Shown here: positions 36,979 to 45,052 of the stretch, one piece after another | How positions within the stretch are numbered: the stretch's first letter is position 1 | Layout: every line of letters starts with the position of its first letter | Source of the DNA: XN24 sp035514535 | GTDB lineage: Bacteria; Pseudomonadota; Gammaproteobacteria; Steroidobacterales; XN24 | Assembly: GCA_035514535.1 (NCBI GenBank) | Contig: DATKAZ010000061.1 | Span: 16,877 to 80,876, forward strand | DNA: 64,000 nucleotides | Direction: 5' to 3' | Notes under the pieces: generated by a model | Databases searched by the model: none | What the model was told of the DNA's origin: nothing | What the model saw: only the letters and a program-made list of their open reading frames with translations | Made by a program: the position numbers and the translations under genes

Positions 36979-37887
36979 ATGATGCACCCGCTGAGGACAC
37001 TTGATCGGCACCTCCACCGCCTTACTCGCGCCAGTATCTTGGCGCTGACGGTGTGCGGCGTCCTGATAGTTGGAGGGGTCGATTACGTCACTGGATACGA
37101 GGTGGCGATGTCCTTGTTCTACCTCGGTCCAGTCGCGGTAGCGGCCTGGTATGCCGGACGCTGGACTGGGTCTGCCATCGCCGTCCTCTCCTGCATGAGC
37201 TGGTACATCGCCGACTTAGCTGCGGGCAACCAGTATTCGCATCCGGCAATCCCTGTTTGGAATGCGCTCATCCGATTTGGATTCTTTTTCATCACCTGCT
37301 CGCTGCTAACGACACTCCGCAATAGTCTTCGCGCTCAACAGTATCTAGCACGAACGGATGACCTCACCGGACTGTACGGTCGGCGCGAATTCGAGAGCAG
37401 GCTCAAGCACGATCTGGCAATGGCACAACGTCGCAAGAGCGTGCTCACGCTTGCGTACTTGGACTTGGACGACTTCAAGGCCGTGAACGAAACCCACGGT
37501 CACGCTGGTGGAGATCGGGTGTTACGGGCGATTGGCAGTGTGTTGAGAAGTTCAGTACGGGAGGTTGACACCGCGGCGCGGGTTGGCGGCGACGAGTTCG
37601 CGCTGATTTTGCCCGATACTGATAGTCACGGGGCCCAGCGGGCTATTTCGAAGCTCACACGCGGATTTAACGAGGCTCTCGGAGCGAGTGATTGCGAGGT
37701 CACGTGCAGCATTGGCGTCGTCACATTGCTGGATTCAGCGACATCACCGGAGCACGCGGTCGCGGCCGCAGATGAGTTGATGTACGAAGTCAAAAATAAA
37801 GGCAAGGGTGCAGTCGCGTTCAGCGTGCGCGGAAGGGCCGTCCAAGGCCGCGCTGCAGCGGACGTGTTGAAAGCGACGCGCCACTGA
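36979..37887 (+). CDS. Membrane-bound diguanylate cyclase
   Basis: This 302-residue protein has four predicted membrane segments in its first 115 residues and a C-terminal GGDEF domain (about 122-290). The active-site motif RVGGDEFALIL is intact (GGDEF at residues 203-207), and DDLTGLYGRREF starts the domain. It should make c-di-GMP in response to an unknown membrane or envelope signal. ATG 36979 is preferred to an upstream GTG at 36859, whose extra residues look non-coding. Codon use is less GC-rich than in the neighbouring operons, in line with the region being acquired. Confidence 0.88.
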   Translation: MMHPLRTLDRHLHRLTRASILALTVCGVLIVGGVDYVTGYEVAMSLFYLGPVAVAAWYAGRWTGSAIAVLSCMSWYIADLAAGNQYSHPAIPVWNALIRFGFFFITCSLLTTLRNSLRAQQYLARTDDLTGLYGRREFESRLKHDLAMAQRRKSVLTLAYLDLDDFKAVNETHGHAGGDRVLRAIGSVLRSSVREVDTAARVGGDEFALILPDTDSHGAQRAISKLTRGFNEALGASDCEVTCSIGVVTLLDSATSPEHAVAAADELMYEVKNKGKGAVAFSVRGRAVQGRAAADVLKATRH

Positions 37888-37941
37888 GCGCGAACCGTAG
37901 ATTGCAAGGAGCATGACAATTCGGAGAGAGAAGTCCGTAAT

Positions 37942-37987
37942 TGCTCAGCCTCGCGTCGCGCTCGTGACTTGCGCTGCCTTTCCCAGC
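37942..37987 (+). pseudogene. Fragment copying the 5' end of the downstream ATP-grasp gene
   Basis: About 46 bases (starting TGCTCAGCCTCGCGTCGCGC) match 39499-39544, codons 3-18 of the ATP-grasp gene, at roughly 41 of 46 positions by eye. The frame continues AQPRVALVTCAAF and then hits a TGA where the intact gene continues SNLYEDD. It has lost its start codon and all downstream sequence. The two copies bracket the cupin remnant, acetyltransferase and truncated membrane gene. Confidence 0.7.
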
Positions 37988-38051
37988 TGAGTGGAGGCTT
38001 GTCCACTTGCACGCATCCGAAATCGCGCGATAGGCGCCAAGGAGAAACATC

Positions 38052-38210
38052 ATGAAAGGCGTCGTAAAGGACATCGAGAGCATTGCCGTGAAGAACGAGG
38101 AGTTCCGCCGGGTGCTGTACACGGCGAAGAACTGCCAGCTCGTCGTCATGGCGTTAAAACTGGATGCGGAGGCTGACAACGAACACTTTGACGGCAAGAC
38201 GACAGAATGA
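38052..38210 (+). pseudogene. Internally deleted cupin gene
   Basis: The 52-residue frame starts MKGVVKDIESIAVKNEEF and continues RRVLYTAKNCQLVVMALK, which I recognise as the N-terminus of a small cupin family, and ends DAEADNEHFDGKTTE, which resembles the C-terminus of the same family. The beta-barrel between them, with all metal ligands, is missing, and the reading frame is kept. A good AAGGAG site precedes the start, so a peptide may be made but it cannot be a cupin. The stop overlaps the next start (ATGA). The family attribution is from memory. Confidence 0.65.
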
Positions 38211-38731
38211 CTTTCCGGGTTTCGGCGCTTCCAGTAATCCGCCAGGAATCACCATCGGATGCTGCGGCTATCCACGCCGTAACGGCCGCTGCATTCCTGA
38301 AGGCACCGCACACGGCGCACACTGAACAGTTCATTGTTGAGGCCCTGCGTAAGGCCGGCGCCCTGACGATCTCGCTCGTGGCCGAGCAGGGCGAGGAAGT
38401 GGTAGGCCATGTGGCGCTATCGCCGGTGTCGATCTCGGATGGCTCCACGGGTTGGTATGGGCTCGGCCCAATCTCCGTTAAGCCGGAACTCCAAGGAAAG
38501 GGAATCGGCAGTCTCCTCATGCAGGCCGCACTTCGGCTGCTACGCGAGCGGGGCGCCGCAGGCTGCGTTTTGGTGGGGGATCCGTCCTATTATTCGCGCT
38601 TTGGGTTCAAGGCTGAGCCCAGCCTGGTGCTGCCAGATGTTCCTCCGGAGTATTTCCAGGCGTTACAATTTGGCCCAACGTTGCCCCACGCTGTGGTGAC
38701 ATTTCATGAAGCATTCAGTGCGCGGGGCTGA
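38207..38731 (+). CDS. GNAT-family N-acetyltransferase (YhbS-like)
   Basis: This 174-residue protein is a GCN5-type acetyltransferase of the YhbS group. The acetyl-CoA-binding motif A is LGPISVKPELQGKGIGSLLM (about residues 85-104), and the C-terminal GDPSYYSRFGF signature is typical of the subgroup. The substrate is not known. Its start overlaps the stop of the deleted cupin gene, so it may now be translated by coupling. Confidence 0.88.
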   Translation: MTFRVSALPVIRQESPSDAAAIHAVTAAAFLKAPHTAHTEQFIVEALRKAGALTISLVAEQGEEVVGHVALSPVSISDGSTGWYGLGPISVKPELQGKGIGSLLMQAALRLLRERGAAGCVLVGDPSYYSRFGFKAEPSLVLPDVPPEYFQALQFGPTLPHAVVTFHEAFSARG

Positions 38732-38773
38732 CCATTCGCTGTTGGCGGACGGCCCTGCATTGCGAGCGCTGGC

Positions 38774-39100
38774 ATGGGAATGACGCTGCGTCAGGCGGCA
38801 CTGGTCGCCGCTTGCGCCTTCTTCGCCCCGCTGATCCTGGGCGGGGTCCCGTTCGCCGAGTTCTACGTTTTCGCCAAGCTGATCGTGCCGGGGGACACGG
38901 TCGAGACCGTGCAGAACATCCTGGCGAACCGGTCGCTTTTCCTGGTCGGAGTGTTCGCACACCTGATCACTTTCGTCGCCGACATCGTCCTCGCCTGGGC
39001 GCTGTACGTGCTTCTCGTACTAGTCCACCGCGCCTTGTCGCTGCGGTTTGCGTCGCCAGGCGCGGCGGCGCACGAAACAGGCCGTTCCAATGGATGTTAG
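38774..39100 (+). pseudogene. Truncated DUF4386-like membrane protein
   Basis: The 108-residue frame has two or three hydrophobic segments and text (LIVPGDTVETVQNILANRSL and DIVLAWALYVLLVLVHRALS) that resembles the N-terminal half of DUF4386 membrane proteins, which are normally about 220-240 residues. It then runs into an unrelated polar tail (SPGAAAHETGRSNGC). I read it as a 3'-deleted gene; a short functional membrane protein cannot be excluded. Confidence 0.55.
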
Positions 39101-39114
39101 CGGGGAACCTGCGG

Positions 39115-39441
39115 ATGCTGCAGAAGATCAAGTCGGAGTTCCGAGAGGTCAAGAACGGTGCACCGGGCCGTCGATTCCTCGACCACTACGAGCGCACCAG
39201 GCGGAGGGAAGGCGCTCGCGGCAGCTTATGGAGGTCAGTGGGATTCATCGGCACCGGTTTGGTCCTACTCATTTGCGGGTTGGTGCTTTCGCTACCGCCC
39301 GGGGTGCCGGGCTTTCTCCTTTGGATTCCCGGCCTTTCCTTAATCGCAGCGCGCTCAAAGCGTATTTCGATTCTTCTGGATCGATTGGAAGTAGTGGCAA
39401 GGAAAGCGTGGCAGGCTGTGCGCACTGCACGTCGTCCATGA
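39115..39441 (+). CDS. Small membrane protein, possibly PGPGW-like
   Basis: The 108-residue product has a charged N-terminus (KIKSEFREVKNGAPGRRF), then two hydrophobic segments around LVLLICGLVLSLPPGVPGFL and LWIPGLSLIA, and a basic amphipathic tail beginning SKRISILLDRLE. The PGVPGFLLWIPGL turn and LDRLE end recall the small PGPGW-type transmembrane family, weakly. The function is unknown. Start ATG 39115 has no clear ribosome-binding site. Confidence 0.5.
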   Translation: MLQKIKSEFREVKNGAPGRRFLDHYERTRRREGARGSLWRSVGFIGTGLVLLICGLVLSLPPGVPGFLLWIPGLSLIAARSKRISILLDRLEVVARKAWQAVRTARRP

Positions 39442-39490
39442 CCAACCCCAGGGATACAGTGCTCTTTCAAAGCTACCTGCAGGATATTTG

Positions 39491-40372
39491 ATGGAAACTG
39501 CCCAGCCTCGCGTCGCGCTGGTGACCTGCGCTGCCTTTTCCAACCTCTACGAAGACGATCTCCTGCTCGCCCGAGCACTCGAACAGCTCGGCATCAGCGC
39601 GATCCCGGCGGTCTGGAGCGACACGGCCATCGACTGGACGTCGTTCGCCGCGCTGGTGATTCGGACGCCGTGGGACTACTTCCAGCGCGCCGCCGAGTTT
39701 CGCGCCTGGCTCGACGCGCGCATCGCCAGTGGCGTGCTCATGTGCAATGCTGGCGACATTCTCGACTGGAACTACGACAAGCGCTACCTGGAGGATCTGG
39801 AGGCGGCGGGCGTGCCGCTGGTCCCGACCATCTGCATCCGGCGCGGCGAGCAGGCCGATGTCGGGGCGCTGGCGAGAGCGCGCGGCTGGAACGAGATCGT
39901 GGTCAAGCCGACCATCTCGGGCGGCGCCTATCGTACCTATCGCTTCCTCGTCGAAGACGCGGCAGCCTATACGAAGGAGATCGACGACACGCTCGCGGAC
40001 CGGGGCGTGCTCGTGCAGCCCTTCTTGTCCGAGATCCTGAGCGACGGCGAGCTATCGATGCTTTTCTTCGACGGTGTGTACAGCCACGCCGTCTGCAAGC
40101 GGCCCAAGCCCGGCGATTACCGAGTGCAGTTTCAGTTCGGCGGCACAAATGAAAGCGTCGAGATCGAGCCAGCACTGGTGGCGCAAGCACGAGCCTGTGT
40201 GCTGGCGGCGCCGTCGTTACCCGTCTACGCTCGCGTCGATGGCGTGGTGAAGGACGGCCGGTTTCTCCTGATGGAGCTCGAGGTCTTCGAGCCGCTGATG
40301 TTTCTCTCCAGCCATCCGGAGGCGCCGGGGCGCTTTGCCCGCGCCGTGCAAGGCCGGCTGCTGGCGCGATAG
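39491..40372 (+). CDS. ATP-grasp domain protein (RimK/glutathione synthetase-like)
   Basis: This 293-residue protein has an N-terminal Rossmann-like region (RVALVTCAAFSNLYEDDLLL) and an ATP-grasp fold: NEIVVKPTISGGAYRTYR is the ATP-binding lysine and glycine loop, and the acidic MELEVFEPLMFLSS is the Mg-binding end. Such enzymes join a carboxylate to an amine or thiol. The substrate is not apparent. A truncated copy of its first codons lies 1.5 kb upstream at 37942. It is convergent with the proteasome-type hydrolase gene, 25 bases apart. Confidence 0.85.
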   Translation: METAQPRVALVTCAAFSNLYEDDLLLARALEQLGISAIPAVWSDTAIDWTSFAALVIRTPWDYFQRAAEFRAWLDARIASGVLMCNAGDILDWNYDKRYLEDLEAAGVPLVPTICIRRGEQADVGALARARGWNEIVVKPTISGGAYRTYRFLVEDAAAYTKEIDDTLADRGVLVQPFLSEILSDGELSMLFFDGVYSHAVCKRPKPGDYRVQFQFGGTNESVEIEPALVAQARACVLAAPSLPVYARVDGVVKDGRFLLMELEVFEPLMFLSSHPEAPGRFARAVQGRLLAR

Positions 40373-40397
40373 TTCCTACGGTTTCCCTCGGGCGCAG

Positions 40398-41093
40398 TCA
40401 GTCGAGCAGGCCGTCCAGCAGTTCATGCTCGGCCTTGATCCAGCGCTTGACGTCCTCCCGGACCGCGTCGATCTCCTCTTCCTCCAGGTGGTGGGCGCCT
40501 TCCGGGGTGATTCGCGCGACGTCGATCTCCAGACCCACGCTGGGCGAGGTGACGCTCAACGCCTCGATCACCCGGACCGCACCCAGTACCCCGTAGTCCA
40601 CGGGTCTTTCGACCATGCGGAAGTGGGCCAGCAGCGCCCCGGCCTGCTGCGCCTGGGGAGCACCGCTGCCGATCGCGTGGAAGCCGATGTCTTCATAGCG
40701 GCTGACCATGCCGTTGGGATTGATCTCTACGATGAACGGCTCGCCTTTGCTGTAGCCGGCAGCCAGCAGGTAGGCCGACGGAGTCCCCTGGGTGTCCTCA
40801 CCAGGGATATCGCTGATGAACATATCGTAGTGACGCCGCAGGATCGGCAGGGCCAACTCCTGCAGCGCGTGGCTGACCTCGTCGGCAGCCAATACCTCCT
40901 CGGCCGCTGCATCCAACGCCTTCTCGATGTCGGTGAGCACCCCCCGGGCCCCGCTGCCCCCCCAGGCTGCATGGTCGCCCAGGTGGTGCAGCTTCTGGCC
41001 GGGGAAGCTCATGCCCCGGTTGGAGTCGGTGATCTGGCTGTCGGCGGCGATCACGACGCCGTCGGCACACATGATTGACAGGACAACGGTCAC
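40398..41093 (-). CDS. Proteasome-type Ntn hydrolase (orphan)
   Basis: If translation begins at GTG 41093, removal of the initiator exposes a Thr that would be residue 1 of the mature enzyme. Counted from it, Asp17 (VVIAADSQIT) and Lys33 (SFPGQKLHHLG) stand exactly where the proteasome beta-subunit and HslV catalytic residues are, and a GSG loop (HAIGSGAPQAQQ) supplies the later serine near residue 142. The length of 231 residues fits a beta subunit. There is no HslU, Mpa/ARC or other ATPase gene nearby. It is not HslV (motifs differ) and does not show the usual Anbu operon partners. An upstream in-frame ATG at 41189 would add a non-conserved 32-residue tail that might be a propeptide. The substrate is unknown. 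Confidence 0.82.
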   Translation of the reverse strand: MTVVLSIMCADGVVIAADSQITDSNRGMSFPGQKLHHLGDHAAWGGSGARGVLTDIEKALDAAAEEVLAADEVSHALQELALPILRRHYDMFISDIPGEDTQGTPSAYLLAAGYSKGEPFIVEINPNGMVSRYEDIGFHAIGSGAPQAQQAGALLAHFRMVERPVDYGVLGAVRVIEALSVTSPSVGLEIDVARITPEGAHHLEEEEIDAVREDVKRWIKAEHELLDGLLD

Positions 41094-41242
41094 AACACGG
41101 TTTTCCTCGGAGGGGTGCCGCAAGGTCGCGGAAGGGACACGTGCAGCAGCACCGACGGAAAGGATAGGATGGGCCTTCGAAGGTTGCAAGTTGGAAGGTC
41201 GGGAGCGTGTCGCGACGGCGGAATGGAGCCCGAGTAATACAG

Positions 41243-42574
41243 ATGAGCATGCGATTAGCTGATTTTATTCGGGCGGAAATGGAGCCGATTCTTCAGGATT
41301 GGGAAGAGTTTGCGAAATCCATCTTTCCTGCCAGGTATATGGGCAAGATCGGGCTGCGCGACCACGCCAGGGACATGCTTCTGGAGATCGCCGAAGATCT
41401 CGATTCATACCAGAGTGAATCAGAACGAGCCGCCAAATCGAAAGGCCGTGAGCCGGACGATGGGGAGGAGACCTGGGCAGAAGTGCACGGTGGCGATCGG
41501 CAGACCAGCGGCTTCAGCGTCGTCGAGACGGTTTCCGAATTTCGGGCCCTGCGTGCGAGCGTGGTGTCACACTGGACTAACGCTTACCCAACGATTTCCG
41601 GCCAGCAGCTTGAAGATCTCACCAGGTTCCATGAAGCGATAGACCAGGCCGTGGCCGAATCGCTGGAGCAGTATGCGACCGTAAAAGAGATGGAAACCCG
41701 GCTGTTCGGCGCCATACTGGTCGCATCGCCTGATCCGATTTATGTGCTGGATCTCAAGGGCAGGTTTGTTTATGCAAACAGGGCCACCTCGGATCTTTTC
41801 GCTCTGGAGCCCGAGGCGATCATCGGGAAATCCACCTTTGACCTCGGGTTTTCGTTCGCCTCAGACTTCCAGCGCAATCTTGAAAAAGTGATTGCTGACC
41901 AGTCCACCTACCGGGGCAAGTTCGTCCACACTTTTGCTTCTGGCCACGGTGAAAGGTTCGAGTATCTGCTTGCGCCCGTGCTGGACGAGGATCGAAACAC
42001 CGAAGCGACTGTCTGCATTTCCCGGGATGTTACCGAACAGGCGCTCGCCGAGGAAAAGATATGGCACAACGCTCACCATGACCTTCTGACCGGGCTGCCG
42101 AATCGACGTCTTTTCCTGGATCGCCTGGAGGAGGAAGTCATTCATGCAGAGCCCAGTGGCCTACCTCTTGCCGTACTTTTCATGGATCTTGATGGCTTCA
42201 AGGAAGTCAACGATTCGCTTGGCCATGAAGCGGGAGACCGTTTACTGTCTGTTGTGGCAGAGCGCCTGACTGCCTGTGTCCGGGAGAAAGATACGGTGGC
42301 CCGTCTGGGCGGCGATGAATTTGCCGTGATTCTTACGGGCGCCAGGCAGCGCATGGATGTTGAGCTTGCGGCCCAGACCATTATTGATGCCCTCGCGATG
42401 CCTTTCCATATTGCGCAACAGCTGGTCCAGATTTCCGTCAGCATTGGAATCACGCTCTACCCACAGGACGCATCGTCTCCTGTCGCTTTGCTAGCAGCCG
42501 CGGATAGAGCCATGTATAAAGCCAAAAAGTCCGGTTCCAACCAGATGTGTTTTTACGACATATCCGATAAATGA
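41243..42574 (+). CDS. RsbRD-PAS-GGDEF diguanylate cyclase
   Basis: This 443-residue soluble protein has an N-terminal four-helix region like the RsbRD/RsbU N-terminal domain (residues about 5-150; MEPILQDWEEFAKSI), a PAS domain (about 160-275; DPIYVLDLKGRFVYANRATS) and a GGDEF domain (about 285-440, motif RLGGDEFAVIL intact). It should synthesise c-di-GMP in response to a cytoplasmic or redox signal. ATG 41243 is preferred; 41207 lies in non-conserved text. It runs away from the proteasome-type gene, and the MscS gene follows 21 bases downstream. Confidence 0.88.
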   Translation: MSMRLADFIRAEMEPILQDWEEFAKSIFPARYMGKIGLRDHARDMLLEIAEDLDSYQSESERAAKSKGREPDDGEETWAEVHGGDRQTSGFSVVETVSEFRALRASVVSHWTNAYPTISGQQLEDLTRFHEAIDQAVAESLEQYATVKEMETRLFGAILVASPDPIYVLDLKGRFVYANRATSDLFALEPEAIIGKSTFDLGFSFASDFQRNLEKVIADQSTYRGKFVHTFASGHGERFEYLLAPVLDEDRNTEATVCISRDVTEQALAEEKIWHNAHHDLLTGLPNRRLFLDRLEEEVIHAEPSGLPLAVLFMDLDGFKEVNDSLGHEAGDRLLSVVAERLTACVREKDTVARLGGDEFAVILTGARQRMDVELAAQTIIDALAMPFHIAQQLVQISVSIGITLYPQDASSPVALLAAADRAMYKAKKSGSNQMCFYDISDK

Positions 42575-42595
42575 GACAGATAGTCGGCCTGAACC

Positions 42596-44086
42596 ATGCT
42601 TTCGTTACCAGGACGTTCCACTAAGCGGTTACTGCACCCGCTGCCTCGAACCTGGGGCCTTGCCCGGTCTCGACCGGCCCGACTCGTCTGCGCCATGTTC
42701 CTGTGCTGCGCTATCTTTGCGTTCACCTCAGTTGCTGCCCAGCAGTCAGGCGGTAGCGAGGATAAGCCGGTACCGGCGAAAGCGCCTGACGGCAAACCCG
42801 AGTCCCCGGGCAAAGTCGAAGTCCAACCCGTCGCCAGGGATGACGCGATCAGGCAACGAATCGCGGATATTCTTGAAACGACAGGCTGGTTCGGCGAGCC
42901 CGAGGTCAGTGTCCAGGAAGGAATCGTTTTCCTGGAAGGAACGACGGAAAACGATGAATCCAGGCAATGGGCCGGAGATCTGGCGAGAAATACGGAGGGC
43001 GTGGTTGCAGTCGTCAATCAGATCGAGGTGGCTCCCACCACGGTTTGGGATTTCGATCCAACCTTCCAGGTACTGAATGATTTAGCACGCCGCTTCGTTC
43101 GATTCCTGCCCCTGATCGTGGTGGCGGTGATCGTAATCGCTATTTCATGGATCTTTGCCAGGGTAACGGTATACCTGCTGCGTCGCCGGCTTCGAACTCG
43201 ATCCAGCCCGCTTTTGCGCGAAGTGATGGCCCGGACTGGCGGAATATTCGTAATGCTTGCCGGCTTATACCTTGTGCTCCGTATCGCCGGGCTCACGCAA
43301 CTCGCGTTTACGGTGGTGGGCGGCACAGGCCTGATTGGTTTGGCGCTGGGCATCGCATTCCGCGACATCACCGAGAATTTTCTCGCCAGTCTCTTTCTGA
43401 GCTTGCAGCAACCGTTTCGTGAGGGCGATCTGGTAGAGGTAGCAAACGTCACGGGTTACGTTCAGCGGCTGACCTCTCGCACGACTGTTCTGCTGACACT
43501 CGACGGCAATCAAGTGCAAGTTCCCAATGCGACCGTTTTCAAAAGCACGATTCGCAACTTCACGAGCAATCCCAATCGCCGCGAGGATTTCATCGTAGGT
43601 ATCGGCTACGACGATTCCATCTCTTCTGCCCAGGACGTCGTCTTGAAGGTGCTCGCTGAACATCCGGCCGTCCTGGATGAGCCCGAACCTTTAGTGCTCG
43701 TGGAAAACCTTGGACCGGCCACGGTAAACTTGCGGGTTTTTTTCTGGCTCGATGGCGGTCGACACAGCTGGGTGAAAGTGAAATCGTCCGTCATTCGGCT
43801 CACCAAGCGGGCCTTCCAGGATGCGGGAATCTCACTGCCGGACGAGGCGCGCGAAGTCACCTTCCCTCACGGTGTGCCCGTACGCATGATGGAAGGCGAA
43901 GGGGCTGCGGAACCAGCCGACCTGACGCGCGCGAAGCCGGCCGCCGAGCCCGAAACAGTCGCAACCAAGGCGGAAGCGGGCCTGCAAAGCGAAGCCGGGG
44001 AAATCAAAGAACAGGCGCGCAGATCCTGGACCCCCGGGGATGGCGAGAATCTCTTGAGTCCATCGTCATCTGCGGATAGCAGTTGA
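42596..44086 (+). CDS. MscS-type mechanosensitive channel with periplasmic BON domain
   Basis: This 496-residue protein has a signal peptide (about 1-48), a BON domain (about 82-145; VSVQEGIVFLEGTTEND), three membrane segments (about 165-190, 210-230, 235-260) and the MscS pore and beta domain (GGTGLIGLALGIAFRDITEN, then PFREGDLVEVANVTGYVQRL). The C-terminal 70 residues are charged and low-complexity. BON domains bind lipid or envelope components, so gating may sense envelope stress. The stop overlaps the next start as TTGA. Confidence 0.9.
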   Translation: MLSLPGRSTKRLLHPLPRTWGLARSRPARLVCAMFLCCAIFAFTSVAAQQSGGSEDKPVPAKAPDGKPESPGKVEVQPVARDDAIRQRIADILETTGWFGEPEVSVQEGIVFLEGTTENDESRQWAGDLARNTEGVVAVVNQIEVAPTTVWDFDPTFQVLNDLARRFVRFLPLIVVAVIVIAISWIFARVTVYLLRRRLRTRSSPLLREVMARTGGIFVMLAGLYLVLRIAGLTQLAFTVVGGTGLIGLALGIAFRDITENFLASLFLSLQQPFREGDLVEVANVTGYVQRLTSRTTVLLTLDGNQVQVPNATVFKSTIRNFTSNPNRREDFIVGIGYDDSISSAQDVVLKVLAEHPAVLDEPEPLVLVENLGPATVNLRVFFWLDGGRHSWVKVKSSVIRLTKRAFQDAGISLPDEAREVTFPHGVPVRMMEGEGAAEPADLTRAKPAAEPETVATKAEAGLQSEAGEIKEQARRSWTPGDGENLLSPSSSADSS

Positions 44087-44952
44087 AGCGCCTGGCCTGG
44101 ATAGCCGGGGCGATGCTCGCTGCGGCCACGCCGGGTCTTGTTTTCGGCGCCCCCGGCGCGCCGCTGGAGATCGAGTTGGCCCGCAGTTCACTCGCCCATT
44201 CCGACTTCGGCGACGCCCGCCTGCGCGGCATCGAGAACCGCCTCTCGATCCGCGGCGCATGGCATCCGGCCGGCCCTGGCGAGTTCCGCTGGGCGCTGGA
44301 CTACGCCTACCAGCGCTACGAGTACCAGGGCCTGCCCAGCCGCAATCGCGACCTGCACCGGCTGGAGGTGCCGCTGAGCTGGCACGGCGATGCGGCGTAT
44401 TCGTGGACAGCCGAGCTGCGGCCCGTCGTTGCTTCATCGTCCAATGTCTTCAAGGAACTCTGGTCGCGCGGCGGTTCAGACGACCTGATGCTGCACGGCC
44501 GGGTGATCCTCGAACGCCGACCCGGCGGACCGCGTTGGGGCTGGCGCGCGGGTGCGGCGCGCGACGACGCCTTTGGCCGCGAGGCGATCTATCCCGTTGC
44601 CGCCCTGCTCAGGCAGCACGACGGCATGCGGATGGAGCTCGGCTGGCCGGTCTCTCGGGCCATGCTCGACGTCGGCCGCAGCTTCGAGCTGGGCGGGGAA
44701 GTCGCGCCGGCCGGCGCGCGCTGGCATGTCGTCAGCGACGAGCGTGACGGCGCCAGCTTCGACTACGAGGTGCGCGCGTGGCGGGCCGGCGCGATCCTGC
44801 GCTGGCGTCCGGCAGGCGGCTTCGTGCTCACGACGCGCGCCGGGCTCGAGTTCGACCGCCGCCATCGGCTGGAGGACGACACGGGCGCGATCGTGAACCG
44901 CGCCGTCGATGAGGCGGCGTATTTCGAACTGTCGGCGGGGTACCGGTGGTAG
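44083..44952 (+). CDS. Predicted outer-membrane beta-barrel protein
   Basis: This 289-residue protein has a signal peptide (KRLAWIAGAMLAAATPGLVF, cut near GAPG) and then alternating polar/aromatic strands (RWALDYAYQRYEYQGL, YSWTAELRPVVASSS) ending in a terminal aromatic, ELSAGYRW, the typical C-terminus of barrels inserted by the Bam complex. No enzyme motif was found. A TTG start overlaps the mscS stop, so translation is probably coupled to it. Confidence 0.7.
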   Translation: MKRLAWIAGAMLAAATPGLVFGAPGAPLEIELARSSLAHSDFGDARLRGIENRLSIRGAWHPAGPGEFRWALDYAYQRYEYQGLPSRNRDLHRLEVPLSWHGDAAYSWTAELRPVVASSSNVFKELWSRGGSDDLMLHGRVILERRPGGPRWGWRAGAARDDAFGREAIYPVAALLRQHDGMRMELGWPVSRAMLDVGRSFELGGEVAPAGARWHVVSDERDGASFDYEVRAWRAGAILRWRPAGGFVLTTRAGLEFDRRHRLEDDTGAIVNRAVDEAAYFELSAGYRW

Positions 44953-44987
44953 CGTCCTCATTACCATGATTTATAACGAAAAAGTAC

Positions 44988-45017
44988 TTGCGTTCGGCGG
45001 TGTTTTGCGCGCATAAT
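44988..45017 (+). promoter_or_regulatory. Promoter candidate of the DUF222/HNH gene
   Basis: TTGCGT at 44988-44993 and CATAAT at 45012-45017 are separated by 18 bases. Transcription would start near 45024, immediately at an ATG (45023), which argues for using the second ATG at 45053 that has an AAAGGA ribosome-binding site. Confidence 0.45.
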
Positions 45018-45052
45018 GCTGTATGTTTAACCAGCCCAAAGGACGCCCCGCC

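Noticed and set aside
39491..41093. ATP-grasp and proteasome-type genes as a tagging and degradation system
   Set aside because: The genes are adjacent but convergent, not an operon. The ATP-grasp protein resembles RimK/GshB types rather than PafA, no small tagging protein or unfoldase is present, and the combined idea rests on proximity only.
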